This document shows positions 39,101-47,785 of a DNA stretch of 64,000 nt, in pieces (the stretch's first letter is position 1; each line of letters begins with the position of its first letter). The translations under genes and the position numbers were made by a program. Location of the stretch: NCBI GenBank assembly GCA_964017065.1, contig OZ024785.1:3820588-3884587 (forward strand), given 5' to 3'. Source of the DNA: Haliclona indistincta (lineage: Eukaryota; Porifera; Demospongiae; Haplosclerida; Chalinidae). The notes beneath the pieces were generated by a model. The model made no database searches and was not told the DNA's origin. It saw nothing but the letters and a program-made list of their open reading frames with translations.

Positions 39101-40353
39101 TAGTCTGTTATGACACAATTTGTAACCTAGCGTGTTTTGAAGCCAGCAACCAGATTTGAAGCTGGATATGAGTGCAACAGTGCATTCTTCATAATTATTG
39201 GAAATATTTGTTATTGGAAATATTTTTGGAAGTATACGTGAGAGTATACATGCTTGCAAGATTATGATTTAATAATTACCCCCAAAATTACCATCATGGG
39301 GTTGTGGCATTCGACTAGTTAATTCAACCGGTCCTCTCAGGGCCACTGAGGTCTTCCAAGAAGAAGCAACAAAGAGCATTAGAGTAGAAGGTATGATTAA
39401 TAGAAGTGGAGTCACAACAAGCAAGGGTTGGGCTTGAGCAGCAAGAGCCTATAAGAGTGTCAAATCCATAGTTCTTGAATATAAATACTTTATGATCAAT
39501 AGGACATTGTGTAATGTGTGTTGAGCGATCTACGATCCATTTCAGCGATCTACTGAGTCACTTTCCTTGTTTGACGCTCCTTCAACTATGGAACAGGCTT
39601 CTGTTTCTAAGCAACCTCATGAAGCAGACAAATCAGAGGTCTCTGCTCTGTCTGAGCACAATATTGACACAAATGATGTACCTGATTTCTAGTAAGAATC
39701 ATCCTTATGATAACATAATTATACAAACAATGTCCTTCACTTTATTTTTCTATGACTGTATTGCAGCTCTGTTGACAATGAACTGATCAGCAGTTCTAGC
39801 TTTGATGAACATGATGATCATGATGCTCTTCAACCTACTGTGGCTTCAAAAGCTTCTGTGCTCTTGTGCGAGGGAACTGATGAGCCTACACCACTGAAGA
39901 TGATTAATGACAAACCAAGTACCATAACCCTCACGCATGCGCCAAGGGTTAGCAAGGCAACAAGTATGAATGAATCTACCAGTTCTGGTCTGTCGGAGAA
40001 AGAAGAAGCTCATAAAAATAATTCATCACCTCTCTCTGATGATTCTCTTACTCCACCTAATAGTGGTCATCTCTCTTCACTCTCTCCATTTTTTTCTTTT
40101 TCTTTACCACCATTTAATGATTCAGCTTGTGCAATGCTCAGCAATGTGAGTTGGTGCTATACAGTATGACTGCATGATCTCATTCTATACTGTTCTTTAG
40201 GAATCACCGTCTGTCGAGTCTGATGAGGTATCACCGAATGTTGAATGCCCATCAGTTGCAACAAGTATTTTTTCACTGACAGCAGCTTTTGCCAGACTTA
40301 AAATTTCCTTGCGACCTGGTTTTTCATCTCATACTTATCATGGTATGCAATAA
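27176..40353 (+). CDS. Receptor H: intact Ig-FN3-TM receptor with very long ITIM tail and transposon-filled introns
   Basis: Exons: 27176-27248, 27303-27590, 28738-29010, 29062-29150, 29204-29414, 29465-29806, 29999-30094 (stalk), 30152-30271 (TM), 30333-30363, 30416-30440, 30576-30698, 34353-34451, 34514-34603, 34669-34818, 34985-35216, 38541-38600, 38658-38956, 39016-39093, 39546-39691, 39767-40145, 40201-40353. All are in phase (1118 aa to the TAA at 40351). Residues 1-24 are a signal peptide, then Ig (25-120), FN3 (121-211), the two-exon module, domain 5 (312-425), stalk and TM (458-497). The tail has LHYAQV and VLYAAV, both ITIM-like, EPVYADL, and repeated PP[AL]PP..VE spacers. The start is the second ATG (27176), because the ATG at 27168 runs into a stop. 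The last exon can also splice at 40342 (phase 1) to the Death-domain exons from 47786, which would give about 1493 aa. Confidence 0.8.
27591..28737. repeat. Transposon-derived intron between Ig and FN3 exons of gene H
   Basis: In other members this intron is about 50 bases. Here it holds a near-palindrome (ACCCTCGCGCATGCGCTGAG) at 27696, a small MITE at 27743-27853 with about 23-bp arms (GGATCTAC..TTTAGAAGCCC), and a minus-strand open segment at about 28040-28328, listed separately. Confidence 0.6.
28040..28328 (-). other. Open segment encoding a Cys-pair-rich peptide, unrecognised
   Basis: About 90 sense codons run on the minus strand between stops, without an early ATG. The peptide has paired cysteines (CGECGT near its start, then PSCKRCGVF) that could bind zinc, and an acidic segment (LLDEEYLEELCGETKDD). 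It may be an exon of an element-encoded protein or a captured gene fragment. Its 3' edge (CCCTGGGCGCGTGGCATAG on the plus strand) resembles repeat ends at 44077. Coding status is unproven. Confidence 0.3.
30809..31100. repeat. Near-perfect foldback element in the tail intron of gene H
   Basis: Two arms of about 135-145 bases (30809-30955 and 30966-31100) are almost perfect reverse complements around a short loop. It lies in the intron after exon 30576-30698. If the GTGAGT donor at 30699 is missed, translation runs into the element and stops at 30849-30851. Confidence 0.9.
32750..33200. repeat. Dispersed repeat, inverted and permuted copy of 26500-26990
   Basis: 32755-32890 matches the complement of about 26520-26670, and 32935-33190 matches the complement of about 26690-26960, so the two blocks are in opposite order in the two copies. 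It is followed at 33208-33237 by TAACCCTCGCGCATGCGCC..GGGTTA. Confidence 0.65.
33341..34250. mobile_element. Non-autonomous TIR element with TTTCGAAA subrepeats
   Basis: Both ends carry inverted arms of about 110 bases starting ATATATGTTCCG.GCTTTTTGG. The arms hold several copies of GCGCA(A/G)TTTCGAAA(C/T)TGCGC-like palindromes and AATTTGCGCAA..CCAATTTGC units. The interior has no convincing gene. It sits in the gene H intron between 30698 and 34353. Confidence 0.8.
35784..36128 (+). CDS. STPR-repeat protein encoded by the TIR element
   Basis: 114 aa, single exon, very rich in Arg, Glu and Ala. From about residue 18 it is a run of 23-residue STPR repeats, each with a [RL]xAE(T/R)xEx(R/K) core: RAAETAEEKELRLSK, LRAERTAQQREEE, LRTAETDERRKNRL, RRAAETSEQREDRL. 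STPR is a DNA-binding repeat known from silkworm FMBP-1 and from many transposon-linked animal proteins. It may bind element DNA or be the N-terminal fragment of a larger protein. The ATG at 35784 or 35790 could be the start. Confidence 0.7.
   Translation: MNMASKKEEQLLKRRIRERACRAAETAEEKELRLSKRRARDKALRAERTAQQREEELQQLRHQQHELRTAETDERRKNRLKRMRGHEHERRAAETSEQREDRLQCTRGQCQERR
36666..36899 (-). pseudogene. Fragment of a C48/Ulp1-like cysteine peptidase of transposon type
   Basis: 77 aa. QVGHSDCGLFAIAYA fits the Gln..Asp-Cys-Gly active-site segment of Ulp1-like (C48) peptidases as found in animal transposons, followed by the usual NFDQNLMRTHLLQC stretch. The His and preceding catalytic part are absent, so it is a C-terminal remnant. 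Orientation is opposite to the STPR gene. Confidence 0.65.
37145..38520. repeat. Truncated copy of the 40919-47380 element end and further repeats
   Basis: 37150-37440 begins with CTTCGGTGGGCGGAGCTATG and continues with sequence matching the left end and arm of the element at 40919 (GAGTTATGGTG..TTTGCT..ACTTTGTTTACC). 38215-38270 contains repeated GCATGGCTTGTGCACGCC units that form hairpins. No host exon is recognised before 38541. Confidence 0.55.
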
Positions 40354-42054
40354 TGGTTGAGTATAATGTGTATGATAGCTGAATTACTTAATCCTCCTCT
40401 ACATGTAAGTTCAAAAACATATACTCTTTTGAAATTTTCAATTCATGCTTATCTCCATGATTCATTCGTGACTGATGGAGGCAAACAACCCTGTAAATAC
40501 TATTTTCATCAAAAAAAGATTATACTGGCTTAGTGTGAATGGGTACTATTTTCTGAGGTTTGTAGGGTTTGTGCACTTTGCAGATATTTACAGTTCTATT
40601 GTGCCTAAGAAAAAATAAACGGCTGTAGTGTTATTCAAAATAGTTGGGTAAATATAATTTGTGTACCAGATCATCCTGAATTAATGTGCAGCTATTAATT
40701 TAGATGTTTACATGTTACTAGAGTTCATGTTTTATTTTACAATAAGGTAGTTAAGTTTAATGAGCACATGTCTGAATTTGGACAAAGATTAAAGTTCCAA
40801 AAGCAGGTTTATCAATTATTTAAAGCTATGTTTATTGTGCACTGTTTTGGTGCATAAGCGACTGCAGGCCTGGGCCAGTGCTGGAAAATCCTACCTTTGG
40901 CAATGGTCTACAGAGCTCGCTAGTTATGCCTCGGTGGGCGGAGCCACGAGGCATACAGTAGTCGTGGTGTCAGTCTGTCATTCTGCCTGTCGCAACGATT
41001 TCTCGTCGCTCGCTGAAAACTAATCGCTGAAACAAGCAACATGGGTAGAAATCGATACTTGCTCGGATTTGTATTTTCAGAAGTTTGATTTTAAAGCTTA
41101 GTGCGTAAGTTACTGCTCTCGGTTAAATTGCTCTCGGTTGGTTCGGTTTTGTAGCACACGTTGAAAGTTAAGCTCTGAAACTAGCAATGCAAGTAGAACA
41201 CGGTATTATCTCGCTTTTGAACATGTGAAAACTTTATAGACCGTTTTAGTCGCTAATCATTTTCCCGCGTGCACCCGTACAACACCGGACATGACCGTGT
41301 CGATGCCACCATTTTGTCGGTATTGTGCTGCAGGCAAAAACACAAGGTTTCGTCTTTTGCGTGCTTAGCTAGGTACTTTGCACACACAAGTGAAAGTGTA
41401 CTGCTTATATGAGTCACTAGAGCTTGAAAATGCGCGTTTCTATCTCTCGAACAGCCAGCAAATTAAGCGGGAAATATGGAACGAAACTACTGACATTTTG
41501 TTCGATTTTACTGGCACGCTGTGTCTACACTCAACTACCGCATGGTAGCAAACAATACTAGATAGCGGCCTTGATCGAACAGTCCAATCGATAATAGCTT
41601 GGCTGATACAGAGCAGCAGCAAAACTGGACCGGTTTCTAGCAGTCAACTGCTTGGTAACTTCGCTTTCTTGACCGAGATTGTGGCAGTAATGTTCGTTTG
41701 TAAACTCTTAAGCTTGCAATGTAATATTCTATCGCTTGCAAGTGGGAAGTAGCCTGCCAAGCGCGCAAAGAAACGAATATCTTGTGTTTTTCCAGCAGCA
41801 CAATACCGTCAATATGGCGGTCCAAAGATTCACGCCTATTAGCGCCTAAAATGGTCTATATGAAGCTTATTTCGTGAGTTATGGTGCTATTTGCTCACTT
41901 TGTTTACCGTTGCTGGCGATCTGGACTTCTCCAAAGGCAAAGCTGTCCACAGTTGACTGCCTAGAAGCTGATAGGATATAATTTTACTACAGGACAGCAG
42001 CGAAGGTCCAGAAAATTGTGTAAGCAAGCTATGGAAGCTATCTTATGCGTGTGA

Positions 42055-42436
42055 TAGCCTCGTACCCAGGCCTGCTCTATTGAGCTAACGGCCTGATACA
42101 CACTGTTCGCGCATGCGTGTAATTAAAAAACACGTGCGTTTCTCACTTGCTCTGAATTCAGCGCGATGCTCACTATTTCAGCTCACAACGTCGCGTGCTA
42201 GACGCAAATCAGCTAAACTTACCTTACAAATAAGCGTCAGCCGCGCTGAAGTTCGCTATGCACTATCTACGTTGTGTTCATCACGTGGCTAGGTAAGTAA
42301 CGCAGATACTTACCGTACGGAGAAATGTACGGTAAGTATCTGCGTTTTAACCGGATGTTGGATAAATTAAACGCATGCGTGAACAGTGTGTACCAGGCTG
42401 TCAGCTCAATAGAGCAGGCCTGGGTATGAGGCTAAT
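42055..42436. repeat. Nested MITE with 60-bp inverted ends and an inner perfect hairpin
   Basis: The left end (AGCCTCGTACCCAGGCCTGC) and right end (its near complement ending ..GGGTATGAGGCT) form about 60-bp inverted repeats. ATGCGTGTGA occurs on both flanks, a likely target duplication of about 10 bp. Inside, 42300-42347 is a perfect 20-bp-arm hairpin (AACGCAGATACTTACCGTAC and its complement). Confidence 0.85.
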
Positions 42437-44366
42437 GCGTGTGACTGCTGTGCTAAACACTGTAGACACGCCCAATTGAATTGTGGTTAGCACTGATTGG
42501 CTTCTGATTGCATTACTAAGACACTGCATTGTGATTGCTGTACAGAAATCCTGTATCCTGCTGTACAGAAATCCTGTATATTTATGCATCTGCAGTTACT
42601 GTGTTTGTGGAATGGTGGATAGTTGTGTTTGTGGATATTGTGTCATTTCACCGAGGCATCTGCACCTTAATTAGGTGCTTCATTGGTTTCTGCATTTGAA
42701 AAGGCATATTGGACCCAGGCTCTGATCGCTGGTTGCTATTTCATGTACTGGCATTCTATTTTATTTATTAATTTATAGAATGTCAATGGAATTTGTTATA
42801 ATCATTTGTACCATAATGTGATGTTGTACCATAGGAAGCCTTATTTCAAAGGCACCTCCAGTGGTTTATTTCAGATATTAGGGAGGCACGGTAGTGCCTC
42901 CCTATGTAGGGTTGAACGGAAAAACAAGATGGCGGCTACATACAATGTATTAGCGTTCAAACGCTGATATTTCGCCAGGTGGTGAATTTATACGTTCAAG
43001 GACACTTAGATCTGCTATCTGGCGTTGCCCCATCTTACAGTAGCAAGGAGAGTGCTCTACACTGTTACTAAAGTGACGAACCTAGAAACGGTGAAAATCG
43101 AGTTTCGTCATCTTCGTTTTCTTCTTTCTTCTTTCTTTCTTCTTCAGCGCGCCTAGCGCCTTTACGCGAGCAGTGCCGAGACCAAAACACCCACGAACAG
43201 TCATGAAATTCTCCTGGCAGGTGCCTTTTGAACTTTGTTTTTAGCGAAATGGCGATATACATTCCGCGAGTTCTCGATCGTGATCCATTGTCAGCTAAGT
43301 GTTAGACGCCATTATTGTGATTGCGCAATACGCACGTGACCAAGCAGTGGTTAGCGCACGTGACCAAGCACTGCCTTGACTATCTCCGCGCCGTATGGAT
43401 CACGGAGAACACATATCTGTCTGGAGTCTTCGAAGAACGGTAAGATCGTCTGAACGTATAGGATCACCATTCTGCGCTTGCCAGATAATTATAACCGCCG
43501 TTCAGATCTACAAACTAGTGTGGGCGGGGCTCGTATGCACTTCATGCATGCATGTATGCGTAGGCGAGCTGATATGTACAGCATAATAATTATTTTTAGC
43601 TACAAGTTAAAAATTGTTAATAATAAAGAAAAGCCATCAACAACAGGAAAACTAAATCAATGGTGGAAACAAAGACGGCTCAGTACGTTCATGATATTGA
43701 ACTGCACTTCACTAAAAAGTAAAAAGGATACAAACAAGAAATTAAAAAGATTTCTATCAAAATCAAAAGGATGTAGGGTTGTGAAATCTACCACTGGTTC
43801 ACAATGTAATTAGGGAGGCACGGTAGTGACTCCCTATGTAGGGATGAACGAGAAAACAAGATGGCGGCTACATACAATGTATTAGCGTTCAAACGCTGAT
43901 ATTTCGCCTGGTGTTGAATTTTATACGTCTTTAGACACTTAGATCTGCTCTCTGGCGTTGCCCCATCTTACAGTAGCAAGGAGATTGATCGAAATTGTTA
44001 CTAAAGTGACGAACCTGGAAACGGTGAAAATCGAGTTTCGTCATCTTCGTTTTCTTCTTATTATTACCCTGGGCGCGTAGGCGCCGGAGGGTTAAGCGTT
44101 TGTCCATGTCCGTATGTATGTATGTATGTATGTATGTATATATGTGTGTGTACAAAAAACAGGGCCGTTTGGTGTTTGTCGATTGGGACTTACCATACAA
44201 TACTTCTCTACGGCTGTGTTGAGAGATTCTTACTCCTCTAAAGTGGTCTACAAAGTCGGCAGACTCTTCTGCGGCGTGCTATGGCCATAGTATCTAATAA
44301 TACAGCGCTAATAATTATGAACATTATACGGTAACTCACTAGAGGTGTGTCGCCCAACCTTCCCGC

Positions 44367-44822
44367 ATGAGCGTTGAAACTTATGTCAAAGAGACAAAGA
44401 ATGCCTTCATGGAAGGCTGTAGAGGCTATGGAAGCAGAGGAATTTTTGCGGTGAGTATTGCTTCTCGTATGTCAGTACTTAGTTTTTGCTCAGAGAAACA
44501 AAACGGATGGCTCGTAACAGGAAAAACACCTGTGCTGTTGCCAGTTGGAAATGTCAGCACGCCAAACAGATCCGATCGCCTTGCCTCTGAGACACCAGAG
44601 CAGCGGCAGATTCGGTTGCAAAGTATGTCAGCAAGCAATGCAGTTCGCCTTGCCTCTGAGACACCAGAGCAGCGGCAGATTCGGTTGCAAAGTATGTCAG
44701 CACGCAATGCAGTTCGTGTTGCCTTGATTCAGAGAAAAATTATTCTCCGCCACAAAAGGAGCTCAGAACTTCATGAACACTATAATTATGTCTACAGTAG
44801 TGAAAATATTCTTTTGTTCTAA
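44367..44822 (+). CDS. Small reading frame with two perfect STPR-like 23-residue repeats
   Basis: 151 aa open frame inside the insertion in repeat copy 2. Residues about 71-116 hold two 23-residue units (RLASETPEQRQIRLQSMSA.NAV). They are encoded by two adjacent 69-base repeats (44576-44644 and 44645-44713) differing by about one base, so the duplication is recent. The N-terminal half is not recognised. It is probably an element-encoded STPR remnant; translation is uncertain. Confidence 0.45.
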   Translation: MSVETYVKETKNAFMEGCRGYGSRGIFAVSIASRMSVLSFCSEKQNGWLVTGKTPVLLPVGNVSTPNRSDRLASETPEQRQIRLQSMSASNAVRLASETPEQRQIRLQSMSARNAVRVALIQRKIILRHKRSSELHEHYNYVYSSENILLF

Positions 44823-45565
44823 TGGGCGATACAATAGATCACAGTACACAATACAACTAGCATTCACAACAATTTCTGCACATTTGCATAGCGCACAGGG
44901 TATGTGTTCCATTGAACTCTTGTTCTTCTTCTTTCTTCCACTCGCCTAGCGCCTTTACGCGAGCAGTGCCGAGACCAAAACATCCACGAACAGTCGTGAA
45001 ATTCTCCTGGCATGTGCCTTTTGAGCTTTGTTTTTAGCGTAACGGCGATCTAAGTTCCGCGATTTCTCGATCGTGATCCATTGTCAGCTTAGTGTTAGAC
45101 GCCATTATTGTGATTGCGCAATACGCACGTGACCAAGCAATGGGTAGCGCACGTGACCAAGCAGCTAAAGTATCGCTGCGCCGTGTGGATCACTATCACG
45201 GAGAACACACACCCGGCATTTGTCTGGAGTCTTCAAAGAACGGTAAGCTCGTGTAGGATCGCCATTCTGCACTTGCCAGATGATTATAACCGTCTACAAA
45301 CAAGTGTGGGCGGGGCTCGTATGCACTGCATGCATGCGTAGGCGACTAGGCAGACCTGATACATGATACAGCTTAACAATTTTAGCTCTCATCAACAACA
45401 GGAATACTAAACTAATGGTGGAAACAAAGACTTCTCCGTACATGCATGATATTGAACTGGACTTCACTAAAAAGAAAAAAGGACACAAACAAGAAATTAA
45501 AAAGATTTCTATCGAAATCAAAAGGATGTAGTGATGAAGAAATCTACCACTGGTTCACAATGTAA

Positions 45566-45805
45566 ACCAACAAGGAACAAGCATAGAATGGTAACACAAT
45601 TGACTTGCTAACAGACCATAGATCCCTACATCAGTGGCTGTACATAAGATCAATATTATGTCACAAGCTGAATTCTATTGAAAGTGTCAGTCAACAGTAA
45701 ATAGCTTACTAGCTATAGTCAGGCCACAGCAGCCACTGATGTAGGGATCTATGGTCTGTTAGCAAGTCAATCGTGTTACCATTCCATGCTTGTTCCTTGT
45801 TAGAT
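45566..45805. repeat. MITE with about 70-bp inverted arms (first copy)
   Basis: The arms CAACAAGGAACAAGCAT..CATCAGTGGCT and their complement face each other around a 90-base centre. It is flanked by inverted pieces of the AGGGAGG repeat end. A second copy is at 47380-47610. Confidence 0.85.
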
Positions 45806-47379
45806 TACATTGTGGACCAGTGGTAGATTTTAAAACCCTACATCCTTTTGATTTCGATAGAAATCTTTTTATTTTCTTTTATTAGGGAGGCACGGTAGTG
45901 CCTTCCTATGTAGAGATGGCCAAGAAAATAAATTGGCGACTACATACAATGTATTAGCGTTTTCAAACGCTGATATTTGGCCTGGTGATGGATTTTATAC
46001 TTCCAAAGACACTTAGATCTGCTCTCTGGCGTTGCCCTATCTTACAGTAGCAAGGAGATTGCTCGAAATGGTCACTAAAGTGACAAACCTGTAAACGGTG
46101 AAAATCGAGTTTCGTCATGTTCTTCTACTTCTTCTTCTGCTTCTGTTTTTGCTTGCTTGCTTTCTTGCTTTCTTCAACTCGCCTAGCGCCTTTACGCGAA
46201 CAGTGCCGAGACCAAAACACCCATGAACAGTCGTGAAATTCTTCTGGCAGGTGCCTTTTGAACTTAGTTTTTAGCGAAATGACGATGTAAATTTGACGAG
46301 TTCACGATCACGAACAGTTGTCAGACAAGTGTTAGATGCCATAATTTATTGTGATTATGCAATACGCACGTGACCAACCACACGAATTCTAGAAGTAGAG
46401 TATCGCCGTGTGGAGAGCGCATATTGGCGTCTGGAGTCTTCGAAGAACAACTCACTGAGTAAGCTCGTGTATTATCACCGTTCTGCTGCTTCCCAGATGG
46501 TATCACAGCTGTACAGAATTTAGTAAGCTAGAGTGGGCGGAGCTCGTATGCTGTACATTCCTGCAGAATGCATGAGCTAGTTTCAGTATTTAGGAATAAT
46601 ATGAGCTACAAGTTAAAAGCCTCACATAAAGAAATTATCAACGACAGCAAACCAAACTAATGGTGTAAACACAACATTATCTTGCCGAATTCAAACTGCA
46701 CCAAAAATTTGAAACTCAAAAAGACACAAATAAGAAAATAAAAAAGATTTCTAACGAAATCAGAAGGATGTAGGGATGAAGAAATCTGCTACTGGTCCAC
46801 AATGTAAACCAACAAGGAAAAATAGCACCTAAGGTGCAGATGCCTCGGTGAATAACACTATCCACCATTCCACAAACACAGTAACTGCATATGCATGTAT
46901 ACAGGATTTCTGCACAGCAATCACAATGCAGTGCTTTAGTTATGCAATCAGAAGCCAATCAGTGCTAACCACAATAAACTGGGCGTGTCTACAGTGTTTA
47001 GCATACCACGAGAGAGATAGCTTCCATAGCTTGCTTACACGATTTCCCTGGACCTGCGCTGCTATCCTGTAGTAAAATTCTAACCTATCAGCTTCTAGGC
47101 AGTCAACTGTGGACAGCTTTGCCTTTGGAGAAGTTCAGATCGCCAGCAACGGTAAGCAAAGTAAACAAACCGCGCCATAACTTTAGAACAAAGCTTTGCA
47201 TCGAACTTTCGCTAGTTCACAACCGAGATAATATCGATTTCTACCTACATTGCAAGTTTCAGACCTTGCCTTCCTGCGTGCGCCGCAAAAATGGTGTAAC
47301 AGACAGACAGACAGAACGACAGACAGACAACGCGATTACAGTATGCCTCGTGGCTCCGCCTACACCGAGGCATAACTAG

Positions 47380-47610
47380 CATGGAACGGTAACACGATTG
47401 ACTTGCTAACAGACCATAGATCCCTACATCAGTGGCTATTATAATAAGATCAATATTTTGTCACAGTCAAGTTAAATTCAATTCAATGCATGTCGGTGTC
47501 AGTCAATGGCAACTACTATAGTCTGCCACAGCAGCCACTGATGTAGGGATCTATGGTCTGTTAGCAAGTCAATCGTGTTACCATTCCATGCTAGTTCCTT
47601 GTTGGTTTAC
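47380..47610. repeat. MITE with about 70-bp inverted arms (second copy)
   Basis: Same arms as the element at 45566-45805 (ACAGACCATAGATCCCTACA and complement). It abuts the right end of the 6.5 kb element exactly at 47380. Confidence 0.85.
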
Positions 47611-47785
47611 ATTGTGGACCAGCAGCAGATCCCTACATCCTTTTGATTTCGTTAGAAATCTTTTTTATTTTCTTGTTATACACTGTTTTTGTGAACAAAG
47701 AGCCTTCTCTATCATAATTTTCATGCATGTGGTAGATATTAATTGTACTTTACACAAGATCATTTAGATTTTGTTACGCATGCAG

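Larger units (their letters stand above)
42880..46804 (+). repeat. Three tandem copies of a repeat headed by AGGGAGGCAC hairpin
   Basis: Copies start at 42880, 43812 and 45884 with AGGGAGGCACGGTAGTG(C/A)C and run to CC(A/T)CTGGT.CACAATGTAA near 43811, 45560 and 46804. Each contains AAGATGGCGGCTACATACAA (diverged in the third) and TTAGCGTT..AAACGCTGATATTT. Copy 2 carries an insertion at about 44065-44930 with a (GTAT)n tract and a small STPR-type reading frame. A fragment of the same family is at 17895. Confidence 0.8.
40919..47380. mobile_element. 6.5 kb composite element with long inverted arms and nested repeats
   Basis: The left end (GCTAGTTATGCCTCGG at 40919) is matched by its complement ending at 47380. 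The ends themselves are palindromic: TATGCCTCG at 40925 and CGAGGCATA by 40955. Long inverted arms are shared: about 41860-42060 plus 42435-42670 on the left against 46820-47170 on the right, with some left-arm segments missing or diverged on the right. The interior is filled with a nested MITE (42055-42436), three tandem copies of a 0.9 kb repeat and a foldback. No transposase was found. It lies between receptor H's last sure exon and the Death-domain exons. Confidence 0.75.
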
